A DNA stretch of 57,769 bases from Acidobacteria bacterium Ga0077553 (GTDB lineage: Bacteria > Acidobacteriota > Terriglobia > Bryobacterales > Bryobacteraceae). The DNA lies in the NCBI GenBank assembly GCA_001464575.1, contig LNFE01000183.1:1-57769 (forward strand). The letters run 5' to 3'. The translations under genes were made by a program, and so were the position numbers. Shown piece after piece: positions 1 through 8,228 of this stretch; position 1 is the first letter of the stretch; the number at the start of each line of letters is the position of its first letter. The notes below the pieces were generated by a model. The model ran no database searches. It was not told where the DNA came from and worked only from the letters and a program-made list of their open reading frames with translations.

Positions 1-37
1 AATGTGTTGGAGCGGTATTTGGAAGCGTAGGGAGTGG

Positions 38-62
38 CGCCCCGGCTTTGAAGGCCGGGGCG
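38..62. terminator. GC-rich hairpin, possible terminator
   Basis: A perfect 9-bp inverted repeat (arms 38-46 and 54-62, 7-nt loop) lies just past the stop of the minus-strand gene at 71. Read on plus, the right arm is followed by three T; read on minus there is no T-tract. It could end transcription arriving from the left of the window, or act as a weak factor-assisted end for the minus-strand genes. Confidence 0.35.
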
Positions 63-70
63 TTTGGCTG

Positions 71-694
71 TTACCGAATGTTGGTGGATGTGCCGGTCAA
101 CATGCGGATGGGAATGTGGCGACCAGAGACTTCGAGGACGGGCGAGGAATTCCCGGCCGGCCCGCACACGATCGGTTGAGACGGGCGGAGGATGCAGATT
201 TTGTGAGGTCCGTTGGCGGCAAGTTGGGTGAGGGGTGGGGGAATGGTGAAGTCGCCGTTGGGCTGGATCCCACCCATGGAGACGGTTTGGCCGTTTTTGT
301 TCACAACAGCGATAACGGAACGCGGCTCGAGTCCTGCGGCGTTGCCGCGGAACGGAAACTCCGGCTGACTGTTGCAGGGAGGGAAATAGCAGTTCTGGAC
401 CGGGCCGGGGCTGAAGGCGGCGCCCCCGGGAGTAAGGCGCTGCTCGAGTGTGCCGCTGGGCCTGCTGAGCCAATCGACCGACTTACACCGGGCAGGGCAA
501 GTAGGTGGACCGGCGGATGGCGCGGGGTGGGAACACATCATCGGGAAGGTGATTTTGCCGCATCCGGTGGGTTCGTCGATACACATGCACTGGCCGTCCG
601 TACCCTGGATGATGATTTTCTCGGCGTGGGCCGGCGCGAATGCGAAAAGGAGGAAGCCGACGGTGGCGGCGAAGTGGTGAAGCGTTGGTTTCAT
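71..694 (-). CDS. exported cysteine-rich protein of unknown function
   Basis: The 207-residue protein opens with a clear Sec signal peptide (hydrophobic stretch ending AFAPAHA, residues about 8-24). The mature part is rich in Cys and Pro, with Cys pairs such as CMC and PARC suggesting several disulphides in the periplasm or outside. I recognise no domain. The ATG at 694 has an AAAGGA-type Shine-Dalgarno about 10 nt upstream. It is the distal gene of a three-gene minus-strand block (1480-3030, 733-1452, 71-694) with gaps of 27 and 38 bp, so cotranscription is likely. That the block encodes interacting exported proteins is inference. No frameshift or truncation is visible. Confidence 0.7.
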   Translation of the reverse strand: MKPTLHHFAATVGFLLFAFAPAHAEKIIIQGTDGQCMCIDEPTGCGKITFPMMCSHPAPSAGPPTCPARCKSVDWLSRPSGTLEQRLTPGGAAFSPGPVQNCYFPPCNSQPEFPFRGNAAGLEPRSVIAVVNKNGQTVSMGGIQPNGDFTIPPPLTQLAANGPHKICILRPSQPIVCGPAGNSSPVLEVSGRHIPIRMLTGTSTNIR

Positions 695-732
695 TGTGGT
701 GGTTTCCTTTGGGGGTTGGGATACGATTCGGG

Positions 733-1452
733 CTACTGGCCCAGAGATTCGGCGTTGGTGGAGTTGGCCGTACAGAGTCCGGCCTTGGCATTGAGAACGG
801 CGGAAGCATAAAGGCCCGTGGGTCCGTTCTGGTTGGTGACTTCCACACGGACCACATTGGCTCCGGGCTTGAGTTGTGGTTGGCCAATGGTTCCGTTGAA
901 GGCATTGGCGGCGACATGGCCATAGGGGTAGGCACCGGTTTGGCCAATCAGGGCGCCGTTGACGAAGAGTTTGGCGCCATTGTCAGCGAGAACTTTCAGC
1001 GTCAAGACAGCCGCCTCTGGGGTTTCGCAGAGACAGAACCTGAGTTCGTAGACGTAGGTTCCGCTTGGGTTATCCCCCTTGCCGGTTGGAGGCCCGACGA
1101 AGCTGCCAGGGCCTCCAGCGGGAAGCGCCCAGAAGGCGATGGGGGTGGCAGGCGCGTTGAAGTTTGGATTGGACGGAGTGCTGAGCAGCCGCCAAGCAGC
1201 GGTACCGGTGCTGAGGTTCTGATTCTGGATGGGGCGACAGCAGGAGATGGACTGATAGAGGATGTTCTTGTAGGCAAGGTAGCCTCCGCTGAGGGCGCTG
1301 TCGGGCAGGCCGGGGACCTCGCAGCGACGAACGAAGCATCCGGCTTTGTTCGGAAGCGAGACCGCGTTGGGGCAGGCACACGGGGCGGTTTGCCCGAAGA
1401 GTGCAGACGTGAGAAAGAGACCGCTGAAAGCGGCGAGGATAGAGATTCGCAT
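733..1452 (-). CDS. exported protein with beta-sandwich, carbohydrate-binding-like C-terminal half
   Basis: The 239-residue product has a Sec signal peptide (MRISILAAFSGLFLTSALFG, cleavage near residue 20) and a Cys-rich N-terminal part (CACP, FVRRC, SISCC, CLC). Residues about 145-225 contain an NGAKLFVNGALIG segment followed by GANVVRVEVTNQNGP. That pattern is typical of galactose-binding-like or PA14-like jelly rolls, where a disfavoured strand precedes F-V-N-G. This assignment is by pattern only. It sits between two other exported-protein genes on the same strand with short gaps. The protein is probably secreted or surface-bound; its substrate is unknown. Confidence 0.65.
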   Translation of the reverse strand: MRISILAAFSGLFLTSALFGQTAPCACPNAVSLPNKAGCFVRRCEVPGLPDSALSGGYLAYKNILYQSISCCRPIQNQNLSTGTAAWRLLSTPSNPNFNAPATPIAFWALPAGGPGSFVGPPTGKGDNPSGTYVYELRFCLCETPEAAVLTLKVLADNGAKLFVNGALIGQTGAYPYGHVAANAFNGTIGQPQLKPGANVVRVEVTNQNGPTGLYASAVLNAKAGLCTANSTNAESLGQ

Positions 1453-1479
1453 GATTGGTCTTGAGAGAATTGGCAGGCG

Positions 1480-3030
1480 CTACTCGACGGCCGGCTTGGC
1501 GGCTTCGACGGCAGCGCAGTCGGACGGGGAGAGTCCGAGAGTGGAGGCCAGGGACTGTAAGGCCTGGCGCTCGGTGGAGATAATCCGGCCATCGGCGGCG
1601 AAGTCCAAATAGGTGTCGCGGTAAACGGTCAGTTTGGGTTGGAGAGCGCTCCAGTCGCGCAGTTCCTGATGAACCACGCGCTTCGATTGGAGTGCGGAAA
1701 GGGAGAACGCGACGAGCCCGGCGGCTTCGAGTTGCTGCTGGAATTGGGGCTGTGAAGCGTCGGCCGCAGCGCGGATACGAAGACGAATGAGTTGACGAAA
1801 GGCCACCTCTTGCGGGTTGTCCGCGCGGGCATCGTTGAGTGCAGCGACCATCGCTTCCTGCAGGAGCGGGTCGGGGGCGGCCGGGGCCACCTCGTAACGA
1901 GCGGCAACCGGGGCCTCAACAACGACAGCAGGAGTGGTGGTTGGAACGGATCCGCTGGAAGTAGACGGCACCATCTTGCTCGCGAGAGCATTTTGGCGCT
2001 TTTGTTCGAGCGCCTTGAACGTCTCCACAAGAGCCAGGGCCCTCCGTACCCGGTCGGCCGCGCGGGCAATGTACTTTTCTTTGGGGTCGGCGCTGGCGGC
2101 AGCGCTGTAGCGTTCCGCAGCCTGGAGGAAGTGAGCCTGAGCTTCGGCGAGGCCTCCATTGGACCGGAGAGCCCGATAGCCCTGCGCCTCCGCGAGTGCG
2201 CCGAGATTGTGATGGCGGTCGCCTTCGTCTTCCGGCTTCTTCAGAGAGGCGGTTTGCCAGCTTTGGGCGGCGGCAGCCACGTCACCGGTCTGAGCCAGCT
2301 TGTTGCCGGGACGAAGCGCCTCATCGACGGCGAGCGGAATCTCGATCTCCATGGCTGGCGGGCAGTAGCGGGCGGCGAACTGCGCAACGAGATCGGCCAG
2401 GAGTTTTTGACGGACTTGATCGGCGGTGGGAAGTTGGGTGCGATCTATGCGGTCCTGGCCATCGACCGAAACAACGGCGTTGGCTTTGACAGAGGCTTGC
2501 GGGGTAAAGGTGTCGAGCAGGGAGCCGGAGGAATCGACCACCTCCACGCGAACGGCAAGTTCCCCCAGGGCGGTCCATTGCTCCACGAGGTAGGTCCGTT
2601 CGATGGTCAGCGCCTGCCCGGTTTGGGGATCGAGTTGGGGGGAGCCGTCTGGATTGGGAGCGGCGGGGACGCGGGCTTTTTGCGAAATTTGGTCAATGCG
2701 GGATTCCGCGGGGAGATGGTGGGTGATGGTGATGCGAAGGGAGGCCTCCGCATTGGACTGTAGAAGTGAGAACGAAGGAGAGAAGACTTGGTCGAGAGCA
2801 GCCTGCAGATGCGTGATGGGAGCCGGGGCGGCGGGCATTCCCGTTTGGGGGTTGAGGGCAGGCGAAGCGGCGTCTCGAATTTCCAGGGCGAGTGTAGCGC
2901 GTCCGATGCGGACCACGGGAGCCGTTGGAACCTGCGCTTTCAGGGAATCGCCGCGCCCGATGCCGTGCTTGAACTGCCCAGCAACGGCCAGCGAGGCGGC
3001 GGCGAGAAGGAGCAAAGTGAGGTGTTTCAT
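1480..3030 (-). CDS. exported TPR-containing protein
   Basis: The start is placed at the ATG at 3030 because it begins a signal peptide (MKHLTLLLLAAASLAVAGQ). The frame is open further upstream but those residues do not resemble a leader. Of 516 residues, roughly 25-220 form a domain with strands ending in AARYCPPAMEIEIPLAV. Residues about 235-350 are alpha-helical TPR-like repeats (AQSWQTASLKKPED, HHNLGALAEAQGYRAL, AAERYSAAASADPKEKYI). The C-terminus (DFAADGRIISTERQALQSLA) resembles a calcium-site or TerB-like helical motif. It is first in a three-gene minus-strand unit and diverges from another exported TPR gene at 3135, so the 104-bp spacer should hold promoters for both. Confidence 0.7.
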   Translation of the reverse strand: MKHLTLLLLAAASLAVAGQFKHGIGRGDSLKAQVPTAPVVRIGRATLALEIRDAASPALNPQTGMPAAPAPITHLQAALDQVFSPSFSLLQSNAEASLRITITHHLPAESRIDQISQKARVPAAPNPDGSPQLDPQTGQALTIERTYLVEQWTALGELAVRVEVVDSSGSLLDTFTPQASVKANAVVSVDGQDRIDRTQLPTADQVRQKLLADLVAQFAARYCPPAMEIEIPLAVDEALRPGNKLAQTGDVAAAAQSWQTASLKKPEDEGDRHHNLGALAEAQGYRALRSNGGLAEAQAHFLQAAERYSAAASADPKEKYIARAADRVRRALALVETFKALEQKRQNALASKMVPSTSSGSVPTTTPAVVVEAPVAARYEVAPAAPDPLLQEAMVAALNDARADNPQEVAFRQLIRLRIRAAADASQPQFQQQLEAAGLVAFSLSALQSKRVVHQELRDWSALQPKLTVYRDTYLDFAADGRIISTERQALQSLASTLGLSPSDCAAVEAAKPAVE

Positions 3031-3134
3031 GGGGCTCTGCAATCGAATGCGGCTATTCGCAACTTTGGGGGCCAACGATTCCCAGAGGCGGAGCGTGATG
3101 TTCGGCGGAATGGGCCCACTGGGAGTTGACCCTT

Positions 3135-5768
3135 ATGCTCCGCAAATCACTATTTCTGTTTCTGCTTCCCTTGTTGGCGGGGGCGCAGTCGCCGGTCGGC
3201 GAGGCGCTGAACCTGTTGGACAACGGACAGTTCGCCCAAGCGGCGAGGCGATTGGAACAGGCCAACGTCGCGCAGTCTTCGGACGCGAGGGCCCTTCTGG
3301 TGCTGGGCGTGGCGCAGACGCTGGCGGAGCAGTTTGAGGAAGCCGCGGCGACGCTTGAGCGGGCGGTGAAGCTGCAGCGAGCCGACGAGGCCACGCTGTG
3401 GCTCTACGCCTGCGAACGGATGTCCGGCATTGTGACCGAGGGCCACGCCTACGGGATTCGGCATCCGGGCGAGGCGATGCGGATTGAGGGCAGCCCGCGC
3501 TATCAGTCGCGAGAGTACCCGAGCCAGTACGCTTCGTTTGTTTACGACGCGATGGCGTCGGCATACATGCGGGCGAGGACCGGGCGGGAGGCGACGAACA
3601 CGCCGGCGATCCGGGCGCTGCTGCTGGATGGCGCACGTCGATTCACCGCGTTGCGGGCAGGCGCGAGGGCTCCGATTGCCGCCACGAGCGCGAACTATCC
3701 CGAGCAGATGATCCGGTTGCTGCAATCCGGCAGGCCGGGAGATCCGCAGTGGCTGGGCCAATTGGGGGCGCTGCACTTGAACATTGGCCGGTATGCAGGG
3801 GCTCGGCGGTACTCGACGTTGCTGTTGCTGCAGGAGCCGGGGAATGCGCAGGCGCTGGTGCGGCGGGCGTGGGCGGCGGCGCGCATGGGCGACGCGAACC
3901 GGACGCGACTGGACCTAGCGTCGGCGCAGGCGGCGAACCCAGCGTTGGCCGCGCAGTTCCGGCAGCAGATCCAGGACGATCTGGCGAAGCATCAACCGCG
4001 GGGTGACGCCTACGGCTACCTGAACGAGTTGGCGGCGGCGAGCCGGAGCGGGGCCTCGCTGGCCGAGTTACTGCCGAAGGCGCGGCTGGTGTTCGAGGCG
4101 TTTGCGGGGCGGCGACTGATCTACGAAGAGCGCTATGCGGCGGACCGGTCGGCGTTTGCCGCGTCGCTGCGGGCGCAGCCGGGATCGCCGGAGGTGCGGG
4201 CGAACTTTGCGCGCTTTTTGGTGGATGAGGCGGACATCTACCGGCGGGCGTACACGGTGGAACCCCGGCCGGTGGTGGAGGCGTTTCGCATGGGCTTCAA
4301 CGCGCAGGCGGAGTTGACCCTGGCGCTGCAAGCGGTGAATGAGGGATTGACGGCGAATCCGAACCACGTGCGCTGCCTGTTGCTGAAGGCGATTGTGCTC
4401 GACCGGTTAGGCCGGTTTGAAGAGGGCCGGCCGTACGTGGAGAAGGCGATCCGGCTGGCGCCGGGGAACCCGGAGGCGCTGCGGCTGCGGAGCGAATACT
4501 TGTGGAGCGCGAACATCGACGCGTTGAACCGGGCAGCGAGTCTGCGGCAGCCAACCGTTGAGAACGTGCGGATCTATGACGAGGGGCCGAACCGCGTGAC
4601 GGAGACGACCTACCGGGGGCCCTCAGGCGCCGAGCGAAACGCAGCGGCGGCGCTGGAGGGATCGGCGCGAGAGTTACGCGCCGGGGCGCGGGCGGCGTTG
4701 CAGGCCGCGCTGCAGGCTTCGGCAGGAACGGCAGAGGGCGCGATTCTGGAGGCGGAGTCGGCGGCGGCGAATGGGCGGCTGGACGCGGCCCGGGACGCGC
4801 TCGCTCGCGGGGTGGCGCGTTTTCCGCGGTCGTTGGCGCTGCATGAGGCGTACGTCCGGTTTGCGCAGCGGACGCGGGATGAGGATTTGGAGGACGACGA
4901 GCGGTCGATTGCGTTCAACAGCTTCGAGACAACGGCGGGGCCGCAGCTGCGGAAGGCTTGGCGAGCGCTGTTGCGAACCGATTGGGGGACGGTGGACCGG
5001 GCTTTACTGGAGGCGGCGCGGATCGACCCGACAGACGCGCGGACGCCGGCGTACCGGGCGATTGCTCTGGAGGAACAGGGCCGGGCACGGGATGCGGCGG
5101 CGCTGTGGATGCAGGCGATTGCTCTCGAGGAGGCGCGGCTAAGCTTCGACGAGTCGCCGACTTCGGCCGGGGTGACGCGGTCGCCGACGTCGACGGCTTT
5201 GGCGATTGCGTTGCGGCTGCGATTTATCGGGAACGCCAAGGATCATCCCGCAGCGCCGGAGTTAGCGCGGGGCGCGGCGGAGTTGGCGATGCGGCTGTCA
5301 CCTCCGGACCGGGCGATGCTGTGTTGGCGGGCGTTGTTGCCGGATCCGCGCAGCGAGGAGCGGCCCGGGTGGTTGCGGAGCACTGGGGCGCGATGGGCTC
5401 CAAACGCGGCGACGTTGGCGGCGGCGGCGCATGTGGCGTATGGCCGGTCGTTGCGCGGGGCGGAGGCCCGGGCGCAGTTTGAGAAGGCGATCGCCTGGGG
5501 ACAGCCGAATGGAGTGAACATTCCGCGGTCGGCGGGGGCGTCGCGGCCGGGCGAGTTGGAACGGGATTTTGACAATGGGGTGGCGAAGGGGGCGATTGCG
5601 GAGGCCTATTTAGAGATGGCCCGGCAGGCGGTAGCGGAGGGGGATGAACGGGCGGCGTTGGACTACTACAATCGGGCTGTTGGCGCGAAGCCGAGCCTGG
5701 AAGTGCAGCGGCAGTTGGAGACGGTGCTCGAGAGTATCCGCAGCGGTAGTGTACGGAGACGGCGATGA
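3135..5768 (+). CDS. large exported tetratricopeptide-repeat protein
   Basis: The product is about 877 residues. I chose the ATG at 3135 over an in-frame TTG at 3126 because GGGAG at 3121-3125 is well spaced from it and MLRKSLFLFLLPLLAGAQ is a good signal peptide. The rest is almost entirely alpha-helical with TPR-like units near both ends, for example ALNLLDNGQFAQAARRLEQ at the N-terminus and AYLEMARQAVAEGDERAALD near the C-terminus. TPR solenoids usually scaffold protein partners; none can be named here. Its stop overlaps the start of the next gene (ATGA at 5765-5768), so the two proteins are probably made together, and the neighbour carries a cyclase-like domain. Confidence 0.8.
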   Translation: MLRKSLFLFLLPLLAGAQSPVGEALNLLDNGQFAQAARRLEQANVAQSSDARALLVLGVAQTLAEQFEEAAATLERAVKLQRADEATLWLYACERMSGIVTEGHAYGIRHPGEAMRIEGSPRYQSREYPSQYASFVYDAMASAYMRARTGREATNTPAIRALLLDGARRFTALRAGARAPIAATSANYPEQMIRLLQSGRPGDPQWLGQLGALHLNIGRYAGARRYSTLLLLQEPGNAQALVRRAWAAARMGDANRTRLDLASAQAANPALAAQFRQQIQDDLAKHQPRGDAYGYLNELAAASRSGASLAELLPKARLVFEAFAGRRLIYEERYAADRSAFAASLRAQPGSPEVRANFARFLVDEADIYRRAYTVEPRPVVEAFRMGFNAQAELTLALQAVNEGLTANPNHVRCLLLKAIVLDRLGRFEEGRPYVEKAIRLAPGNPEALRLRSEYLWSANIDALNRAASLRQPTVENVRIYDEGPNRVTETTYRGPSGAERNAAAALEGSARELRAGARAALQAALQASAGTAEGAILEAESAAANGRLDAARDALARGVARFPRSLALHEAYVRFAQRTRDEDLEDDERSIAFNSFETTAGPQLRKAWRALLRTDWGTVDRALLEAARIDPTDARTPAYRAIALEEQGRARDAAALWMQAIALEEARLSFDESPTSAGVTRSPTSTALAIALRLRFIGNAKDHPAAPELARGAAELAMRLSPPDRAMLCWRALLPDPRSEERPGWLRSTGARWAPNAATLAAAAHVAYGRSLRGAEARAQFEKAIAWGQPNGVNIPRSAGASRPGELERDFDNGVAKGAIAEAYLEMARQAVAEGDERAALDYYNRAVGAKPSLEVQRQLETVLESIRSGSVRRRR

Positions 5769-7483
5769 TGATTCCCTTGCTGTTGCTTTTGGCGGGACGT
5801 TTGGCGGCCCAGGACGTGTTTTCGGCCAATGACGGCGAGAAGCCGTTTGTGAAGCGGGACCCTTGCCAGGAGCGGCGGAGCCGGAACTGCGGCACGTTCT
5901 ACTACAACCCGAACGACGCGAACGGGCGGGATGCGGCGGCGCGGGAGTGCCAGCGGTTCATCAAACAGTGCGCCAAGCCGGGTGGCGGGTGCGACTGCTG
6001 GACGATGCCGGACCGGCCGCTATCGATGACCCCAGCGCAGCGGCGCCCGCAGCCGAATCAGACGCCCGTGGCTTCGGCGCCAACCGCGCGACCGCGCAAC
6101 CAACCGCTGCCCGCGGATCTATTCAACGTGGGCCCACCGCCGCCGGGGCAGCGAGTGGAGCCTGGGGAGTTGGGGCCGCGCCTGACGGCCGAGGTGCAGA
6201 ATGGCCGGTGCCAGATGGCGACGCACAACGGGAAGGGGACTTATTTGAACTGTCCCGGGCACCTGCCAGACCTGATCAACGACCGGTTGCAGAAAGACCC
6301 GACGGCGCCGGACCCGGCGAAGCCCGCGCCGATCCGGCTTTATGGGAGCGTCTCGCAAAGTGAGGGACCGGCAACCGGGACCGGCACGGGCCATGCCTCA
6401 CGGTTTGGCGTCGGCAATATTAACGAGGCCGACCCGCCGCTGCTGGTGACGGCGAAGGTGTTGCAGGGGATTGACGACTGCCTGAAGGAGAACCTGATCA
6501 GCGATATCGCGATGCTGCCTTTGGGATACGCCTCGCAGCGGTACCGAGGGCTGAAGTCGCTGATGGCGGGATTTGGGATGGTGGGCAGCGTGGGGACTCT
6601 GGTGCACGATCTGCAGGAGACGCTGGTTCCGGGGCAATCGCTGGGCGATGCGGCGTACGAAGTGGGGCGCCTGTTGTGCGAAGGCTACACGCTGAAGGAT
6701 GCGATGAAGCTGGGGAAGGCGGAGTCGCCGGGATTGGATCCGGTGCGGCCGGTAGCGAAGCCGACGCCGGCGTACAAAGATCCCAACGTGAGGAGTGCGC
6801 TGGAGCGGGGGATTCCGCTGGTGGATCACAAGGCGCTGCAGGCGATGGCGCAGGACAAGGGATGGAACATCATCGTGCGGGATTCGAATCCGGCGGCGAT
6901 GAAGTGGGTGGGTCATCCGGACGCGGTGGCGAAGCCGGTGGACGTGAAGGCGAAGACGTTGAAGCCGCCGACCTGGGAGCAGGCGGCGCGGATGAGCCCG
7001 GCGGAGAAGGCGCAGGAGCGGCAAAACGCTCCGTACTATGGCTTGGCGAGCGCGAAGGGGATGACGAGCGGGGAGTTGTCGCTGCTGCGGCTGAAGGGAT
7101 ACACGGTGGACGACCCGACGAAGGGCTACCTGTTGCGGACGCCGGAGGGGAAGGTGATGTACAGCGATATCGACATCCACGGGATTTATGACCGGGCGGG
7201 AAACGATATGTGGCCGAAGACTCCGGAGGGGGAGCGTGCGATGCTCGAAGAGATGAACGATTCGACGCTCGAGCGGATGTTCCAACATGGCCCGCAGGAC
7301 AACTATGCGCGGCGAAACGACCCGACGGGGCCGAGCTATGGGGCGCAGCCGCCCGCGACGGTCTACACGCACGATGGCCGGAACCTGTTTCTTGATTCCG
7401 TGAGCGCCATGGAGGCGGCGTACCGGGAGATGGGAATCGCTTGGGAGAGCATCTATACGCGGCCGGCGGGCGGGAACCGCTAG
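5765..7483 (+). CDS. exported protein with C-terminal domain resembling the ExoY/edema-factor adenylyl cyclase core
   Basis: This is a 572-residue protein with a short signal peptide (MMIPLLLLLAGRLAAQ), a Cys-rich part (about 30-85) and a Pro-rich linker (about 95-135). The C-terminal ~230 residues carry, in order, the signatures of class II (ExoY/CyaA/anthrax edema factor) cyclases. K390-PVDVKA-K397 has the same 7-residue Lys spacing as edema factor K346/K353. D468-I-D470 sits where the family has D-Y-D, the metal aspartates. H508-GPQD-N513 resembles the H577...N583 loop, one residue shorter. The motif order and flanking text (IIVRDSNPAAMKWV before the lysines, GYLLRTPEGKVMYS before DID) also fit. 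The GKSSDWGP segment is changed to AKTLKPPTW, so activity is uncertain. Translationally coupled to the TPR gene upstream. Cyclase homology is my alignment from memory, not a search. Confidence 0.6.
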   Translation: MMIPLLLLLAGRLAAQDVFSANDGEKPFVKRDPCQERRSRNCGTFYYNPNDANGRDAAARECQRFIKQCAKPGGGCDCWTMPDRPLSMTPAQRRPQPNQTPVASAPTARPRNQPLPADLFNVGPPPPGQRVEPGELGPRLTAEVQNGRCQMATHNGKGTYLNCPGHLPDLINDRLQKDPTAPDPAKPAPIRLYGSVSQSEGPATGTGTGHASRFGVGNINEADPPLLVTAKVLQGIDDCLKENLISDIAMLPLGYASQRYRGLKSLMAGFGMVGSVGTLVHDLQETLVPGQSLGDAAYEVGRLLCEGYTLKDAMKLGKAESPGLDPVRPVAKPTPAYKDPNVRSALERGIPLVDHKALQAMAQDKGWNIIVRDSNPAAMKWVGHPDAVAKPVDVKAKTLKPPTWEQAARMSPAEKAQERQNAPYYGLASAKGMTSGELSLLRLKGYTVDDPTKGYLLRTPEGKVMYSDIDIHGIYDRAGNDMWPKTPEGERAMLEEMNDSTLERMFQHGPQDNYARRNDPTGPSYGAQPPATVYTHDGRNLFLDSVSAMEAAYREMGIAWESIYTRPAGGNR

Positions 7484-7638
7484 AGCGAACTCTGGGCGCG
7501 GAGCGGACTTCAGAGAGCCTGCGGCCCGTTTGGGTGCAGCGCGTCCGGTCTCTCCCTTTAGCCTTTCTACCCTTTCGCGGATCGGCCGTTATTCGTGACC
7601 GGACCCAACCCGGACCGATGATAGCCTAAGGGGTTGTG

Positions 7639-8214
7639 ATGGAAGAAACGGATATCACAGCGCTCCTGTCAGAATGGGCCGGAGGTGACCAGACGGCCCT
7701 CGCCCGGTTAGCTCCGCTAGTCTATCCAGATCTCCACGCCCTGGCCAACAGCTTCTTCCGGAAGGAGCGACCCGATCATACGCTCCAGCCAACCGCCTTA
7801 GTCGGTGAAGTGTTCATGAAATTGATGGCCCGGCGGAAGCTGACGTTCGAGAACCGTCGCCATTTCTATGCTCTTTCGGCGCGCCTGATGCGCTACGCTC
7901 TGATTGACCACGCCCGCACCGCCGGCGCCGAAAAGCGCGGCCAACAGATTCAATTCGTCCCGTTGAGCGAGGAGATTCCGTGGCTGAATTCGTCGAGTCA
8001 GGAGATTACGGACCTTGACCGAGCCTTGGACGAACTGGCGTTGCTCGATCCGGCCCAAGTGGAGATGCTGGAAATGCGCTATTTGATGGGGTGTACGGTG
8101 CAGGAAACGGCCGAGATCATGGGCAGTTCCCCCTCTACCGTGGACCGGAAAGTGCGGTTGGCCCGCGCGTGGCTCTACTCCAAACTGCGGGGAGTAGAGC
8201 CCGGCGCGGAGTAA
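7639..8214 (+). CDS. ECF-type sigma factor (Sig-70_X6/TIGR02999-like)
   Basis: The 191-residue protein closely fits the ECF subgroup common in Acidobacteria and Planctomycetes. Region 2 carries HTLQPTALVGEVFMKLM, FENRRHFYALSARLMRYALIDHAR and the KRG motif. Region 4 carries ALDELALLDPAQVEMLEMRYLMG followed by the helix-turn-helix TVQETAEIMGSSPSTVDRKVRLARAWL. It would direct RNA polymerase to a dedicated promoter set. I use the ATG at 7639, preceded by AAGGGG at 7628-7633, rather than the GTG one codon upstream. No anti-sigma factor lies beside it. The Ser/Thr kinase two genes on (10084) is the usual partner of this subgroup, so control by phosphorylation is a reasonable inference. Confidence 0.9.
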   Translation: MEETDITALLSEWAGGDQTALARLAPLVYPDLHALANSFFRKERPDHTLQPTALVGEVFMKLMARRKLTFENRRHFYALSARLMRYALIDHARTAGAEKRGQQIQFVPLSEEIPWLNSSSQEITDLDRALDELALLDPAQVEMLEMRYLMGCTVQETAEIMGSSPSTVDRKVRLARAWLYSKLRGVEPGAE

Positions 8215-8228
8215 CTGGCCCGCGCCTG

